From an uncultured Dysosmobacter sp. (GTDB lineage Bacteria > Bacillota > Clostridia > Oscillospirales > Oscillospiraceae): a DNA stretch of 64,000 nucleotides. The notes beneath the pieces were generated by a model. The model had not been told where the DNA came from, ran no database searches, and worked only from the letters and a program-made list of their open reading frames with translations. Shown here piece by piece: positions 24,619 through 32,652 of the stretch. Both the position numbers and the translations under genes were made by a program. Within the stretch, counting starts at the first letter, position 1, and each line of letters begins with the position of its first letter. The stretch spans positions 1 through 64,000 of the forward strand of contig CAKTHE010000007.1 of assembly GCA_934563745.1 (NCBI GenBank), written 5' to 3'.

Positions 24619-24647
24619 TTGTAGGAACCGCATCCGCGCGGTATACT
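24619..24647 (+). promoter_or_regulatory. Promoter of the polA-rimI-tsaD operon
   Basis: TTGTAG (24619-24624), 17-bp spacer, TATACT (24642-24647), 71 bp before polA. Confidence 0.7.
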
Positions 24648-24717
24648 ATATAAAATACGGAAACGTCCGGCAGGGCCGGAAGGGCGGTTGACCCGCCGGA
24701 AAGACAGAGGAACGTAC

Positions 24718-27372
24718 ATGAAACTGATGGTGATCGACGGCAACAGCATTTTGAACCGGGCTTATTACGGGATCCGCCCGCTGAGCACACGGGAGGGCCT
24801 TTATACCCATGCGGTGTATGGCTTTTTGACCACGCTGCTGCGCCTGAAGGAGGAGGAGCAGCCGGACGCGCTGTGCGTCACCTTTGACCTCCACGCCCCT
24901 ACCTTCCGCCACAAGGCGGACGAGACCTACAAGGCCACCCGGAAGCCCATGCCGGAGGAGCTGCGCATGCAGGTGCCGGTGCTGAAGGAGGTGCTGGATG
25001 CTTTGAACATCCCCCGCTATGAGCTGGAGGGCTGGGAGGCGGATGACCTGATCGGAACCATTTCCCGCAAATGCGAGGCAGCGGGCTGGGACTGCGTGGT
25101 GGTGACGGGAGACAAGGATTCCCTTCAGCTTATTACCGACCGCACCAAGGTGAAGCTGGTGTCCACCCGCATGGGCCAGACCACCACCAAGGACATGACA
25201 CCGGAGACCTTCCGGGAGCAGTATGGCTTTGCTCCCATCCACATGATCGACCTCAAGGCCCTGATGGGGGATTCCTCGGACAATATTCCCGGCGTCCCCG
25301 GGATTGGGGAAAAGACGGCCATGGACCTGATTCAAAAATACGGCAGCATCGATGCGGTCTACGAAAAGCTGCCGGATCTTGACGCCAAGCCTGCTGCGAT
25401 TAAAAAACTGACGGCCGGGGAGGAGGCGGCCCGCCACTCCTATTGGCTGGCCACCATTGTCACCGATGCGCCGCTGCCCTTTGACCCGGCGGAAAACCGC
25501 GTTCGGGCCCCCGGGCCTGCGGCCTATCCCCTGTTTTTAAAGCTGGAGTTTTTAAAGCTGATCGAGCGCCTGGACCTGCAGCCGGAGGGAGCGCAGCCCT
25601 CCGAGGCCGCGGCCCCGGACCTGAGTGTCACGGTGGAGTGCGTCCGGTCGGAAAGCCGGGCCGGGGAAGTGCTGGACCTGTTCCGGAAAGCGGACCATGT
25701 GACGCTGCTGGCCCTGCCGGACCTCTCCGGTATCATTGTGGACTGCGATACCGGGGCGGATACGGCCCTGTCGGCGGAACTCTTCTTTGAACGCTACACC
25801 GGGGATTGGAATGCCCTGCTGAATGCCCTGTTTGCCGCGGATATCAAAAAGGTGAGCCACAACGTCAAGGACCTGATCCGGGCGTTGCTGGAAAACGGTC
25901 TGTGCGCCGATGGCTTCGTGTTTGACACGGCTCTGGCCGCCTATCTGGCGGACGCCACCAGCGGCAAATATGAGATCGGCCAGCTGTTTGCCGCCTATTT
26001 TCACACGGAGCTGGGGAAGCCCGTGTATCTGGATCCGGACGCCTTTTCCCTGCTGGGGGACGTGACGGCGGCGGAAGCCTCCTTCCACAGCTATACCGCC
26101 GCCGTGGAGGCGCTGTACGAGGTACTGGCTCCCAGACTGAAGGAGCTGGACCTGGAGGAGCTGTATACCACGGCGGAACTGCCGCTGTGCCGGGTGCTGG
26201 CCGAGATGGAGCTGGCAGGCTGCCGGGTGGACAAGGGAGCGTTGGTATCCTTCGGCGAGATGCTCTCCCGGCGGGCCGAAGCCCTGGAGCAGGATATCTA
26301 CAATATGGCCGGCGAGGAATTCAACATCAACTCGCCCAAGCAGCTGGGAGAGATCCTGTTCGGCAGGCTGGGCCTGCCCCATGGGAAGAAGACCAAGACC
26401 GGCTGGTCCACCAACGCCGATGTGCTGGAAAAGCTGCGCTATGAAGTGCCCATCGTGGAGGCGGTTTTGGAGTACCGGCAGTACGCCAAGCTGAAATCCA
26501 CCTACGCCGACGGACTTTTAAAGGCGCTGGATCCGGATGGGCGGATCCGCACATCGTTTCAGATGACCGTGACAGCCACCGGACGGCTTTCCTCCACAGA
26601 GCCGAATCTGCAGAATATCCCCACCCGCACGGACCTGGGCAGCGAGATCCGGAGCATGTTCATTCCGGCGGAGGGCTGCGTTTTGGTGGACGCGGACTAT
26701 TCTCAGATCGAACTGCGGCTGCTGGCCCATATTTCCGGCGATGAAGCCATGTGCCGGGCATTTCTGGACGGAGGTGATTTTCACCGCTCCACGGCAGCCC
26801 GGGTGTTCCATGTGGACCCTGCCGATGTGACGCCGGAGATGCGCCGCCGGGCCAAAGCGGTCAACTTTGGGATCGTTTACGGGATCTCGGCCTTTTCCCT
26901 GAGCCAGGACATCGGCGTCAGCGTGGCGGAGGCCAAGGCCTATATGGAGGCGTATTTCGAGACCTTCCCCGGCGTGCGCCGGTATATGGAGGCGGTCGTG
27001 GCCCAGGCAAAGGAGCAGGGCTATGTGGAGACGTTCCTGCACCGGCGCCGGAATCTGCCGGAGCTGAAATCGTCCAACTTCAACCTGCGCTCCTTCGGCG
27101 AGCGGGTGGCCCTGAATATGCCCATTCAGGGGGCGGCGGCCGACGTGATGAAGCTGGCTATGGTGGCGGTGTTTGCCCGGCTGAAGCGGGAGCGGCCTGA
27201 CGCCCGGCTGGTGCTGCAGGTCCACGACGAACTGATCGTGGAATGCCCGGAGGCGGAAGCGGAGGCGATCGCGGCGCTGCTGGAAGAAGAGATGGAAGGC
27301 GTGGTGCAGCTGTCTGTGCCGCTGATCGCCGAGGCTCATTGGGGGAAAAACTGGAAAGAGTGCAAGGGCTGA
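24718..27372 (+). CDS. polA: DNA polymerase I
   Basis: This 884-residue protein has the 5'-nuclease domain (1-290; LMVIDGNSILNRAYYG, YEADDLIGT-like GWEADDLIGT, GDSSDNIPGVPGIG), a degenerate 3'-5' exonuclease domain (about 305-475) and the polymerase domain with motif A DADYSQIELR (about 660), motif B RRRAKAVNFGIVYGIS and motif C LQVHDELIVE. The exonuclease domain lacks the usual DxE pair, as in Bacillus-type enzymes, so proofreading is probably absent (inference). It heads an operon with rimI, a GNAT gene and tsaD. Confidence 0.97.
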   Translation: MKLMVIDGNSILNRAYYGIRPLSTREGLYTHAVYGFLTTLLRLKEEEQPDALCVTFDLHAPTFRHKADETYKATRKPMPEELRMQVPVLKEVLDALNIPRYELEGWEADDLIGTISRKCEAAGWDCVVVTGDKDSLQLITDRTKVKLVSTRMGQTTTKDMTPETFREQYGFAPIHMIDLKALMGDSSDNIPGVPGIGEKTAMDLIQKYGSIDAVYEKLPDLDAKPAAIKKLTAGEEAARHSYWLATIVTDAPLPFDPAENRVRAPGPAAYPLFLKLEFLKLIERLDLQPEGAQPSEAAAPDLSVTVECVRSESRAGEVLDLFRKADHVTLLALPDLSGIIVDCDTGADTALSAELFFERYTGDWNALLNALFAADIKKVSHNVKDLIRALLENGLCADGFVFDTALAAYLADATSGKYEIGQLFAAYFHTELGKPVYLDPDAFSLLGDVTAAEASFHSYTAAVEALYEVLAPRLKELDLEELYTTAELPLCRVLAEMELAGCRVDKGALVSFGEMLSRRAEALEQDIYNMAGEEFNINSPKQLGEILFGRLGLPHGKKTKTGWSTNADVLEKLRYEVPIVEAVLEYRQYAKLKSTYADGLLKALDPDGRIRTSFQMTVTATGRLSSTEPNLQNIPTRTDLGSEIRSMFIPAEGCVLVDADYSQIELRLLAHISGDEAMCRAFLDGGDFHRSTAARVFHVDPADVTPEMRRRAKAVNFGIVYGISAFSLSQDIGVSVAEAKAYMEAYFETFPGVRRYMEAVVAQAKEQGYVETFLHRRRNLPELKSSNFNLRSFGERVALNMPIQGAAADVMKLAMVAVFARLKRERPDARLVLQVHDELIVECPEAEAEAIAALLEEEMEGVVQLSVPLIAEAHWGKNWKECKG

Positions 27373-27408
27373 GAAGCTGCAGCCCCGGAAGGAGAACAGA
27401 CGAAAACC

Positions 27409-27909
27409 ATGGAAGAACGGATGCATGTGCGGATCGTGCCGATGACGGGCGATCACCTGGATGAGGTGGCGGAGCTGGAGCGGATCTGCTTTTCCACGCC
27501 CTGGTCCCGGAATATGCTGGCAGAGGAACTGGAGAATGACTGCTCGGCCTTTTTGGCGGCGCTGGATGACGGCGGCCGGGTGGTCGGCTATGCCGGGATC
27601 CAGGTGATTCTGGACGAGGGCTATATTGCCAACATTGCCGTGCGGCCGGAGTGCCGCCGAAAGGGTGTGGCCCAGCAGCTGCTGGCTGTGTTCATCGCCT
27701 TTGCCAAGGGACATCACCTGGCGTTTTTGACTCTGGAGGTGCGTGCCTCCAACACGCCGGCCATATTGCTGTATGGAAAGAATGGATTCCGAAGCGCGGG
27801 CCGGCGGAAAAATTATTATGAATTTCCCAAAGAGGATGCCATTATCATGACCCGGTCCTTTGAGGAGGAAGAGGCTGCGGCGCAGCCGTCCCAGGGGATC
27901 CGGAGCTGA
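27409..27909 (+). CDS. rimI: Ribosomal-protein alanine N-acetyltransferase RimI
   Basis: This 166-residue GNAT enzyme has the RimI pattern: ERICFSTPWSRNMLAEEL near the N-terminus, YIANIAVRPECRRKGVAQQLL for acetyl-CoA binding, LEVRASNTPAILLY and a YGKNGF end. It acetylates the N-terminus of ribosomal protein S18 in E. coli. GGAGAA lies 13 bases before the ATG at 27409; the in-frame ATG at 27421 is an alternative. rimI is commonly next to tsaB/tsaD; no tsaB is seen here. Confidence 0.9.
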   Translation: MEERMHVRIVPMTGDHLDEVAELERICFSTPWSRNMLAEELENDCSAFLAALDDGGRVVGYAGIQVILDEGYIANIAVRPECRRKGVAQQLLAVFIAFAKGHHLAFLTLEVRASNTPAILLYGKNGFRSAGRRKNYYEFPKEDAIIMTRSFEEEEAAAQPSQGIRS

Positions 27910-27919
27910 GGAGGAGACT

Positions 27920-28513
27920 ATGGAATTGCGGCTTCCCACAAACCAGCAGCTGAAAACCGTATATGACCGGGACCTTCGGGAGGCTTTTCCGCCGGCGGAG
28001 CTGAAGCCGCTGCGCTCGATCGAAGCGCTGCTGGCCCAGGGACGGTATGAGCCCTGGTGCCTTTTTGACGGAGAAGAGATTGTCGGCGCGGCTTTTTTAT
28101 GGCTGGTGCGGCCGGGCTGGGCTCTGCTGGACTATCTGTGCGTGGCCCGGAGCCGCCGCAATGACGGACTGGGCGGCGCCCTGCTGGAGCAGCTGGTCGC
28201 GGCGCGGCCGGACACGGTCATCTTCGGCGAGGTGGAGGTGCCGGAGGAGGCGCCGGATCCGGCTATGGCCCAGCGGCGTCTTGGCTTTTATGCCCGCCAC
28301 AGCGCCCGGACGGCCGGTTATGATACCGAAGTGTTCGGTGTGCATTATAAAACCATTTATTGGAGCCGGGAACCGGTACCGGATGCGCAGCTGATGGAAC
28401 GGCATGCCGAGGTGTATCGGGAAAGCTTTCCGCCGGAGCGTTATGCCCGTTATGTGCGGATCCCGCGGCCGAAAGATGCGCGGCCACAGCCGCAGGTCCC
28501 CTGGGAAGGGTAA
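27920..28513 (+). CDS. GNAT-family acetyltransferase between rimI and tsaD
   Basis: This 197-residue protein has a GNAT core: FDGEEIVGAAFLW, then LLDYLCVARSRRNDGLGGALLEQL as the acetyl-CoA site, and a YARH segment near the end. The C-terminal 40 residues (AEVYRESFPPERYARYVRI) are extra. GAGGAG lies just before the ATG at 27920. The substrate is unknown; its place between rimI and tsaD suggests a translation-linked role (inference). Confidence 0.82.
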   Translation: MELRLPTNQQLKTVYDRDLREAFPPAELKPLRSIEALLAQGRYEPWCLFDGEEIVGAAFLWLVRPGWALLDYLCVARSRRNDGLGGALLEQLVAARPDTVIFGEVEVPEEAPDPAMAQRRLGFYARHSARTAGYDTEVFGVHYKTIYWSREPVPDAQLMERHAEVYRESFPPERYARYVRIPRPKDARPQPQVPWEG

Positions 28514-28531
28514 GGAAAAGGAGAGACGCGC

Positions 28532-29539
28532 ATGAAGATACTGGCTTTTGAAAGCTCTTGCGATGAGACGGCGGTGGCGGTTGTGGAGGATGGACGCACC
28601 ATCTTGTCGGATGCCATTGCCTCCCAGGCGGATATGCACGCCCTTTACGGCGGCGTGGTGCCGGAGATTGCCTCCCGCAAGCATGTGGAGGCAATCTCCG
28701 GGCTGACGGAGCAGGCCCTTCGGGAGGCCGGCTGCACCCGGGCGGATATTGACGCCGTGGCGGTGACCTATGCCCCGGGACTGATCGGCGCGGTGCTGGT
28801 GGGGCTGAGCTTTGCCAAGTCCGTGGCCTACGGCTGGGGGGTGCCGCTGATTCCCGTGCACCATGTGCGGGGGCACATTGCCGCCAACTATCTGGCCTTC
28901 CCGGAGCTGGAGCCGCCCTTTTTGGCTCTGGCGATCTCCGGCGGCAATACCCTTCTGGTGGATGTGCAGGATTATACGGTGATGAAAATTCTGGGGGCGA
29001 CCCGGGATGACGCAGCCGGCGAGTGCTTTGACAAGGCGGCCCGGGTGCTGGGGCTGCCCTATCCGGGTGGAAAGCCCCTGGATGAACTGGCGCAGCAGTC
29101 TGCCGGCGGGGTTTACAATCTGCCGGAGGCCCATGTGGATGGAGCGGAGCTGGACATGAGCTTTTCCGGACTGAAAACGGCGGTGGTCAATCTGGCCCAT
29201 CGCGCCGAGCAGACCGGGCAGGCCCTGGACCGGGCGGCCCTTGCCCGGGATTTTGCCCGGGCTGTCAGCCGGGAGCTGGTGCCCCGGGCGGAAAAAGCCT
29301 TGCTTCAGACCGGGTACCGGACTCTGGCGGCGGCCGGCGGCGTGGCGGCGAACTCGGTGATCCGGGCGGATCTGGCTGCCATGTGCCGGCGCAGGGGCTG
29401 CAAGCTCTATCTGCCGCCGCTGAAGCTTTGCGGAGACAACGGCGCGATGATCGGTGCCCAGGGATACTATGAATACAAAGCCGGCCACACGGCCGGGATG
29501 GATCTGAACGCTTACGCGACCCGGGAGATCGACGCATAA
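28532..29539 (+). CDS. tsaD: tRNA N6-adenosine threonylcarbamoyltransferase TsaD
   Basis: This 335-residue ASKHA-fold protein transfers threonylcarbamoyl to A37 of ANN-decoding tRNAs. MKILAFESSCDETAVAVV opens the ATP site. HHVRGH (about residues 110-115) gives the metal His pair. LAISGGNT and the late CGDNGAMI motif complete the family pattern. It needs TsaB and TsaE, whose genes are not in this window. Confidence 0.96.
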   Translation: MKILAFESSCDETAVAVVEDGRTILSDAIASQADMHALYGGVVPEIASRKHVEAISGLTEQALREAGCTRADIDAVAVTYAPGLIGAVLVGLSFAKSVAYGWGVPLIPVHHVRGHIAANYLAFPELEPPFLALAISGGNTLLVDVQDYTVMKILGATRDDAAGECFDKAARVLGLPYPGGKPLDELAQQSAGGVYNLPEAHVDGAELDMSFSGLKTAVVNLAHRAEQTGQALDRAALARDFARAVSRELVPRAEKALLQTGYRTLAAAGGVAANSVIRADLAAMCRRRGCKLYLPPLKLCGDNGAMIGAQGYYEYKAGHTAGMDLNAYATREIDA

Positions 29540-29561
29540 GCGGCACACGGTGCGTGGATCA

Positions 29562-29595
29562 GGGGGACTGCCTTACCGGGCGGTCCCCTTTTTTT
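29562..29595 (+). terminator. Terminator of the polA-tsaD operon
   Basis: GGGGACTGCC and GGGCGGTCCCC pair around TTACC, followed by seven T. Confidence 0.9.
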
Positions 29596-30184
29596 GCGGG
29601 CGGCCGCAAAGGGGTGCATACGGATGTATATTTGGAAAGCAGCCGGCGAGGCTTGTAAAGGGAGTCAACTTTCCAAATCTGAAGGCGTGTTTGGTTTTAA
29701 TGCAAAATAGGGCGAATCGAATGCCTGAAAACGGCCGGACCGGAAAAGAGAAGAAAATAAAAGTTTTATGTAAATTAAACGGAGAGAAGCGAAACGTGGA
29801 AAACACCGTTTCAGGGTTTGTGAAAAAATGTAAGTTCAGCCTGAAAGCGCTCGAATAAAGCGGAAAAATGACTGTGGAAAACCCTGTTGAAAATGTGAAT
29901 AACTTTTTGTAGACGGATCGAAGTATTTTATTTATGTAAAATATTGATCAAGGAGAGGAGACGATCCGGGACCTGCCGGAAGCCCCTGGGAATCTGCGGG
30001 TCCGACGGATGAAACCAAAGCGCGGCCGGAAGATTGTGCGGCGGCCCCGGCGGCAGCGCGACAGAAAATCTGATGGATTTCCTGCGTAAATACGAATTGT
30101 AATATGTACATATTCTGCATGCTCCGGGAGAACGGCGGCAGCGCGCCGCTGTGAAAAAAGCTGTTTGAATTCGAGTTTTTCCTG
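29596..30184. other. 590-bp gap, AT-rich, with three DnaA-box-like sites
   Basis: No convincing gene. Three matches to the relaxed DnaA box TTWTNCACA occur in the same orientation on the minus strand at 29819-29827, 29873-29881 and 29894-29902, in the most AT-rich part of the window. ORFs here lack ribosome sites. Confidence 0.45.
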
Positions 30185-30213
30185 TTGACGGACGAAAAGA
30201 CCCATGGTATAAT
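30185..30213 (+). promoter_or_regulatory. Promoter of tRNA-Thr
   Basis: TTGACG (30185-30190), 17-bp spacer, TATAAT (30208-30213); 38 bp before the tRNA. Confidence 0.85.
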
Positions 30214-30251
30214 AACTGTCGTGTCCTGAGGGGGCACGCTTTAAAAATCAT

Positions 30252-30327
30252 GCTAATGTAGCTCAGTCGGTAGAGCAGCTGATTCGTAATCAGCAGGTCG
30301 TGTGTTCGAGTCACATCATTAGCTCCA
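30252..30327 (+). tRNA. tRNA-Thr (CGT)
   Basis: The acceptor GCTAATG pairs with CATTAGC. The anticodon loop TTCGTAA gives anticodon CGT, reading ACG (Thr). CCA is encoded. Confidence 0.96.
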
Positions 30328-30364
30328 AAAAGGAACACCACCCATTGGGTGGTGTTCCTTTTTT
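30328..30364 (+). terminator. Terminator of tRNA-Thr
   Basis: AAAAAGGAACACCACCC-ATT-GGGTGGTGTTCC then TTTTTT. Confidence 0.93.
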
Positions 30365-30657
30365 GGTTCTGCTTGTTTTATGCGCTCTGCCTTTCGGGGA
30401 TTGACCGCCGCATTTTTCAACCCCAAATGTCTTTGTCGGCAGCATCCTGGCAAGGAATGCGGCAGCTATAAAACCGCTTTTCACGGATTGCAATTCCTAT
30501 TTATAAGGATATCCTCACAAGGGGAGATCCTGAGTTGCAGGAGAAAAACGGCGCGATATACGGCCCGTGCCGACAGCCGCAGGCCGTATGGGCTCCGGCT
30601 CACCGCCGGCGCTGCATGGATTCCGGACGAGCGGGCCGGATCCCTGCGCAGCTTGTT
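30365..30657. other. Gap between tRNA-Thr and the 59-aa gene
   Basis: Nothing supportable seen: no ORF with a ribosome site, no clear promoter, and no strong terminator for the 59-aa gene that ends at 30658 on the minus strand. Confidence 0.4.
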
Positions 30658-30837
30658 TTACAGATAAAGATACTTCCAAATATCCGCCCAATCTCTGGTT
30701 GTGGCTGCGTCTTTTGGGATCTGACTGAGCAGATACAGCATGTGGCTGCGCTTCCCCCCGGCGAGGCTGTGCAGGTCAGAGAGATAAAGGCACCCCATTT
30801 TCACGCGCAGATGCTCCAATATAGAATTCGCTGTCAT
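30658..30837 (-). CDS. 59-residue protein under a SigI-type promoter
   Basis: This short gene codes a 59-residue protein beginning MTANSILEHLRVKMGCLYLSDL-type and ending DWADIWKYLYL, with no signal peptide or membrane helix. I do not recognise a family. Support for it being real: AAAGGAG seven bases before the ATG, a complete frame to TAA, and a promoter at 30894-30925 identical in form to those of sigI and the two surface-protein genes. It is transcribed away from rsgI, whose terminator lies just beyond the promoter. Confidence 0.7.
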   Translation of the reverse strand: MTANSILEHLRVKMGCLYLSDLHSLAGGKRSHMLYLLSQIPKDAATTRDWADIWKYLYL

Positions 30838-30893
30838 GGGCAGACTCCTTTCTGTGAGAGTATGGCATGACCGGATGCAACCATACCATTCTT

Positions 30894-30925
30894 AGTATAC
30901 GCGGAGACGGCTGAAAAGTTGGGGG
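30894..30925 (-). promoter_or_regulatory. SigI-type promoter 1 (59-aa gene)
   Basis: Minus strand CCCCC (30925-30921), exactly 19 bp, CGTATACT (30901-30894). Confidence 0.75.
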
Positions 30926-30936
30926 AGGGGGAAAAG

Positions 30937-30967
30937 AAAATCACCGCTTTTCAAAAGCGGTGATTTT
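30937..30967 (-). terminator. Terminator after rsgI
   Basis: AAAATCACCGCTTTT pairs with its complement at 30953-30967. The minus strand continues CTTTTCCCC. It separates rsgI from the promoter of the 59-aa gene. Confidence 0.75.
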
Positions 30968-30983
30968 ATGATCGTGGTCTGTG

Positions 30984-31715
30984 TTACGGTGCGGCGGATT
31001 CTGCTTTATCCTGCGCAGCACCTTGCGCGGATTGTGCTGCTTTGATCATTTCGTAGATCTCAGGGGAAGAAACACCTTGGAGCAGCCTGACGTTTTCCTC
31101 CAATGTGCCGCCGAACTGTGCGGTATAAGCCCGTGCTGCCCGGAGGCGCCTGGCGGAGATATGGTGCTCCATGGTGCTGTCGTTCTCTTCCTCATCCATC
31201 TGGAACACGGAGACCTCCAGCTGCTCTTCGCCGATGGCGGCAGAAGCGGTTTCTACCTCCGTTTCCAGCTTGGCGCTGTCTGTGCATACGCTGACCTCAA
31301 TATCCGTATTGCTTTCGTTCAGTTAATTCTGTTCCTGACAGGCAGAGACAATGGTATTCATGCACGCTTCCGCGGTTCCCTTGGGGAGGGTGATCTTGGA
31401 AAGCAGCGCTTCGGCGTCTTCGTTCAGTGGCACCACATCAAAGACCCGCTCAAAGCAGTTCAGGTCCAGGCGGACACTGGGATTGATGTCCATGTAGATA
31501 TAGCTGGCCGGTGTGCGGCAGAGGTGATAGCCAAAGACCGCCGTGCAGATCAGCGTCAGGCATGCCGCCAGGGAGAGGACCTTTCCTGCAGAGGGGGCAG
31601 ACACGGAGACTTCCTGCCCCACGGCGTAGTTTCGGTCGCGCATTTCCGCGAAGGTGCCGTCTTTTTTCAAAACGACACAGCGCCCGTCTTTGATCTCCGT
31701 CACGATTCCCCGCAT
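30984..31715 (-). pseudogene. RsgI-type anti-sigma factor, interrupted by an ochre codon
   Basis: Read through, this is 243 codons. Residues 1-45 are the RsgI N-terminal anti-sigma domain (GIVTEIKDGRCVVLKKDGTF, NYAVGQEV). About 46-66 is one membrane helix. Then comes the extracytoplasmic domain with YMDINPSVRLDLN, where RsgI proteins self-cleave at Asn-Pro. TAA at 31325-31323 (codon 131) interrupts QEQN-stop-LNESNTDIEVSV; the same frame continues to 30984. The truncated product would keep the sigma-binding and membrane parts but lose the end of the sensing domain. It starts two bases after the sigI stop. Confidence 0.85.
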
Positions 31716-31716
31716 C

Positions 31717-32403
31717 TTAAAGCCCCTCCCTTCCGATTTTGAAATATTCCCGCATGACCGGATAGTCGCCCGCCCAGATCAGCATACCGGCGATGATATA
31801 GGTCCGGCTGCGTTCCAGAACCTTGCTGCCGGTCCCCAGCTCTGCCATGATCTGGCTGGCCGGGAGGCATTTTGTTTTTCGGACTGCCGCCACCCGCTCC
31901 GGCTGCCGGATCAGCCAGCGGATCACCTCCAGACAGGCCCGCTTTGTCCGGCCGAACTTGGGCGAGGATTTCGGCAGATCGAAAAAAGAGATGTTGAATT
32001 CCACCAGCTCCTGCCGAAGCGCACGGATCTCCAGCGCGGCATCGGATACAACAGGAGCCGGATCTTCCATTTCAAAGGGGATCTCGCCGCCGCGGTCATC
32101 CTGCGTGCTGAGGGCGCTGAAGGGGATGCACCTGCCGCTTCGGCTTTCTTTTCGCAGAAGGTCCGTAATGCGGTTTTGGATAGCCGCGGCAGCAAGGGCC
32201 TGAAAGGAGCCCTTGTCCGGGCGATAGGCGGTGATGGCATCATTGAAGGCGATCAGCGCCTCGGAGTAGGCGTCGTGACAGTCCACAAACCGTCCGGCTG
32301 CCCTGGAAGCGCAGCGGCGGATCAATAAATCGTTTTCAGCCAAAAGAGCTTCCCGTGCCCGCGGGTCCCGCTGGGCCAGCAGAAGCTGTTCCGTCTCATT
32401 CAT
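31717..32403 (-). CDS. sigI: SigI-type alternative sigma factor
   Basis: This 228-residue protein resembles sigma-I of Bacillus and the SigI factors of clostridia: an N-terminal region 2-like domain (LIRRCASRAAGRFVDCHDAYSEA, FNDAITAYRPDKGSFQALA) and a C-terminal DNA-binding domain (VIRWLIRQPERVAAVRK, ending in EYFKIGREGL). It is co-transcribed with rsgI, the usual pairing in which RsgI holds SigI at the membrane until a signal. GGAGGGG precedes the ATG. Its promoter at 32524-32555 has the same form as those of its presumed targets, implying autoregulation. Confidence 0.9.
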   Translation of the reverse strand: MNETEQLLLAQRDPRAREALLAENDLLIRRCASRAAGRFVDCHDAYSEALIAFNDAITAYRPDKGSFQALAAAAIQNRITDLLRKESRSGRCIPFSALSTQDDRGGEIPFEMEDPAPVVSDAALEIRALRQELVEFNISFFDLPKSSPKFGRTKRACLEVIRWLIRQPERVAAVRKTKCLPASQIMAELGTGSKVLERSRTYIIAGMLIWAGDYPVMREYFKIGREGL

Positions 32404-32523
32404 ACTGCCCCTCCGGTTCCGCAGTTTTGCGCAATTGCAGGAATAAAATAGCGGAAAACGGCAGTCCTGTCAAGCGCCTGGCCCGCAGTGAGCGTTTGGA
32501 AGAGCTCCCGCGACGGCCGTTTT

Positions 32524-32555
32524 TATATACGCATCCGGCTTGCGATTTTTGGGGG
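32524..32555 (-). promoter_or_regulatory. SigI-type promoter 2 (sigI-rsgI operon)
   Basis: Minus strand CCCCC (32555-32551), exactly 19 bp, CGTATATA (32531-32524). Confidence 0.8.
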
Positions 32556-32583
32556 AGCTTGGCAAAAGAAAATCTTGAAGCAT

Positions 32584-32615
32584 CCCCCGGGGAAAGCGTG
32601 CCCGGTTCGTATATA
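32584..32615 (+). promoter_or_regulatory. SigI-type promoter 3 (SLH-esterase)
   Basis: CCCCC (32584-32588), exactly 19 bp, CGTATATA (32608-32615). It is back-to-back with the sigI promoter, only 28 bp away. Confidence 0.8.
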
Positions 32616-32652
32616 TGCGTGAAACATCGCAGACAGGAGGAACGATTTTACA

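Noticed and set aside
29550..29858. 102-residue plus-strand ORF after tsaD
   Set aside because: It begins inside the terminator region, has no ribosome site and a composition unlike neighbouring genes.
29819..29902. Chromosomal origin
   Set aside because: No dnaA, dnaN, rpmH or parAB nearby, and only three relaxed boxes.
30016..30090. Arg/Lys-rich 26-codon ORF (MKPKRGRK start)
   Set aside because: No ribosome site before the ATG and no promoter; basic composition comes from GC-rich sequence.
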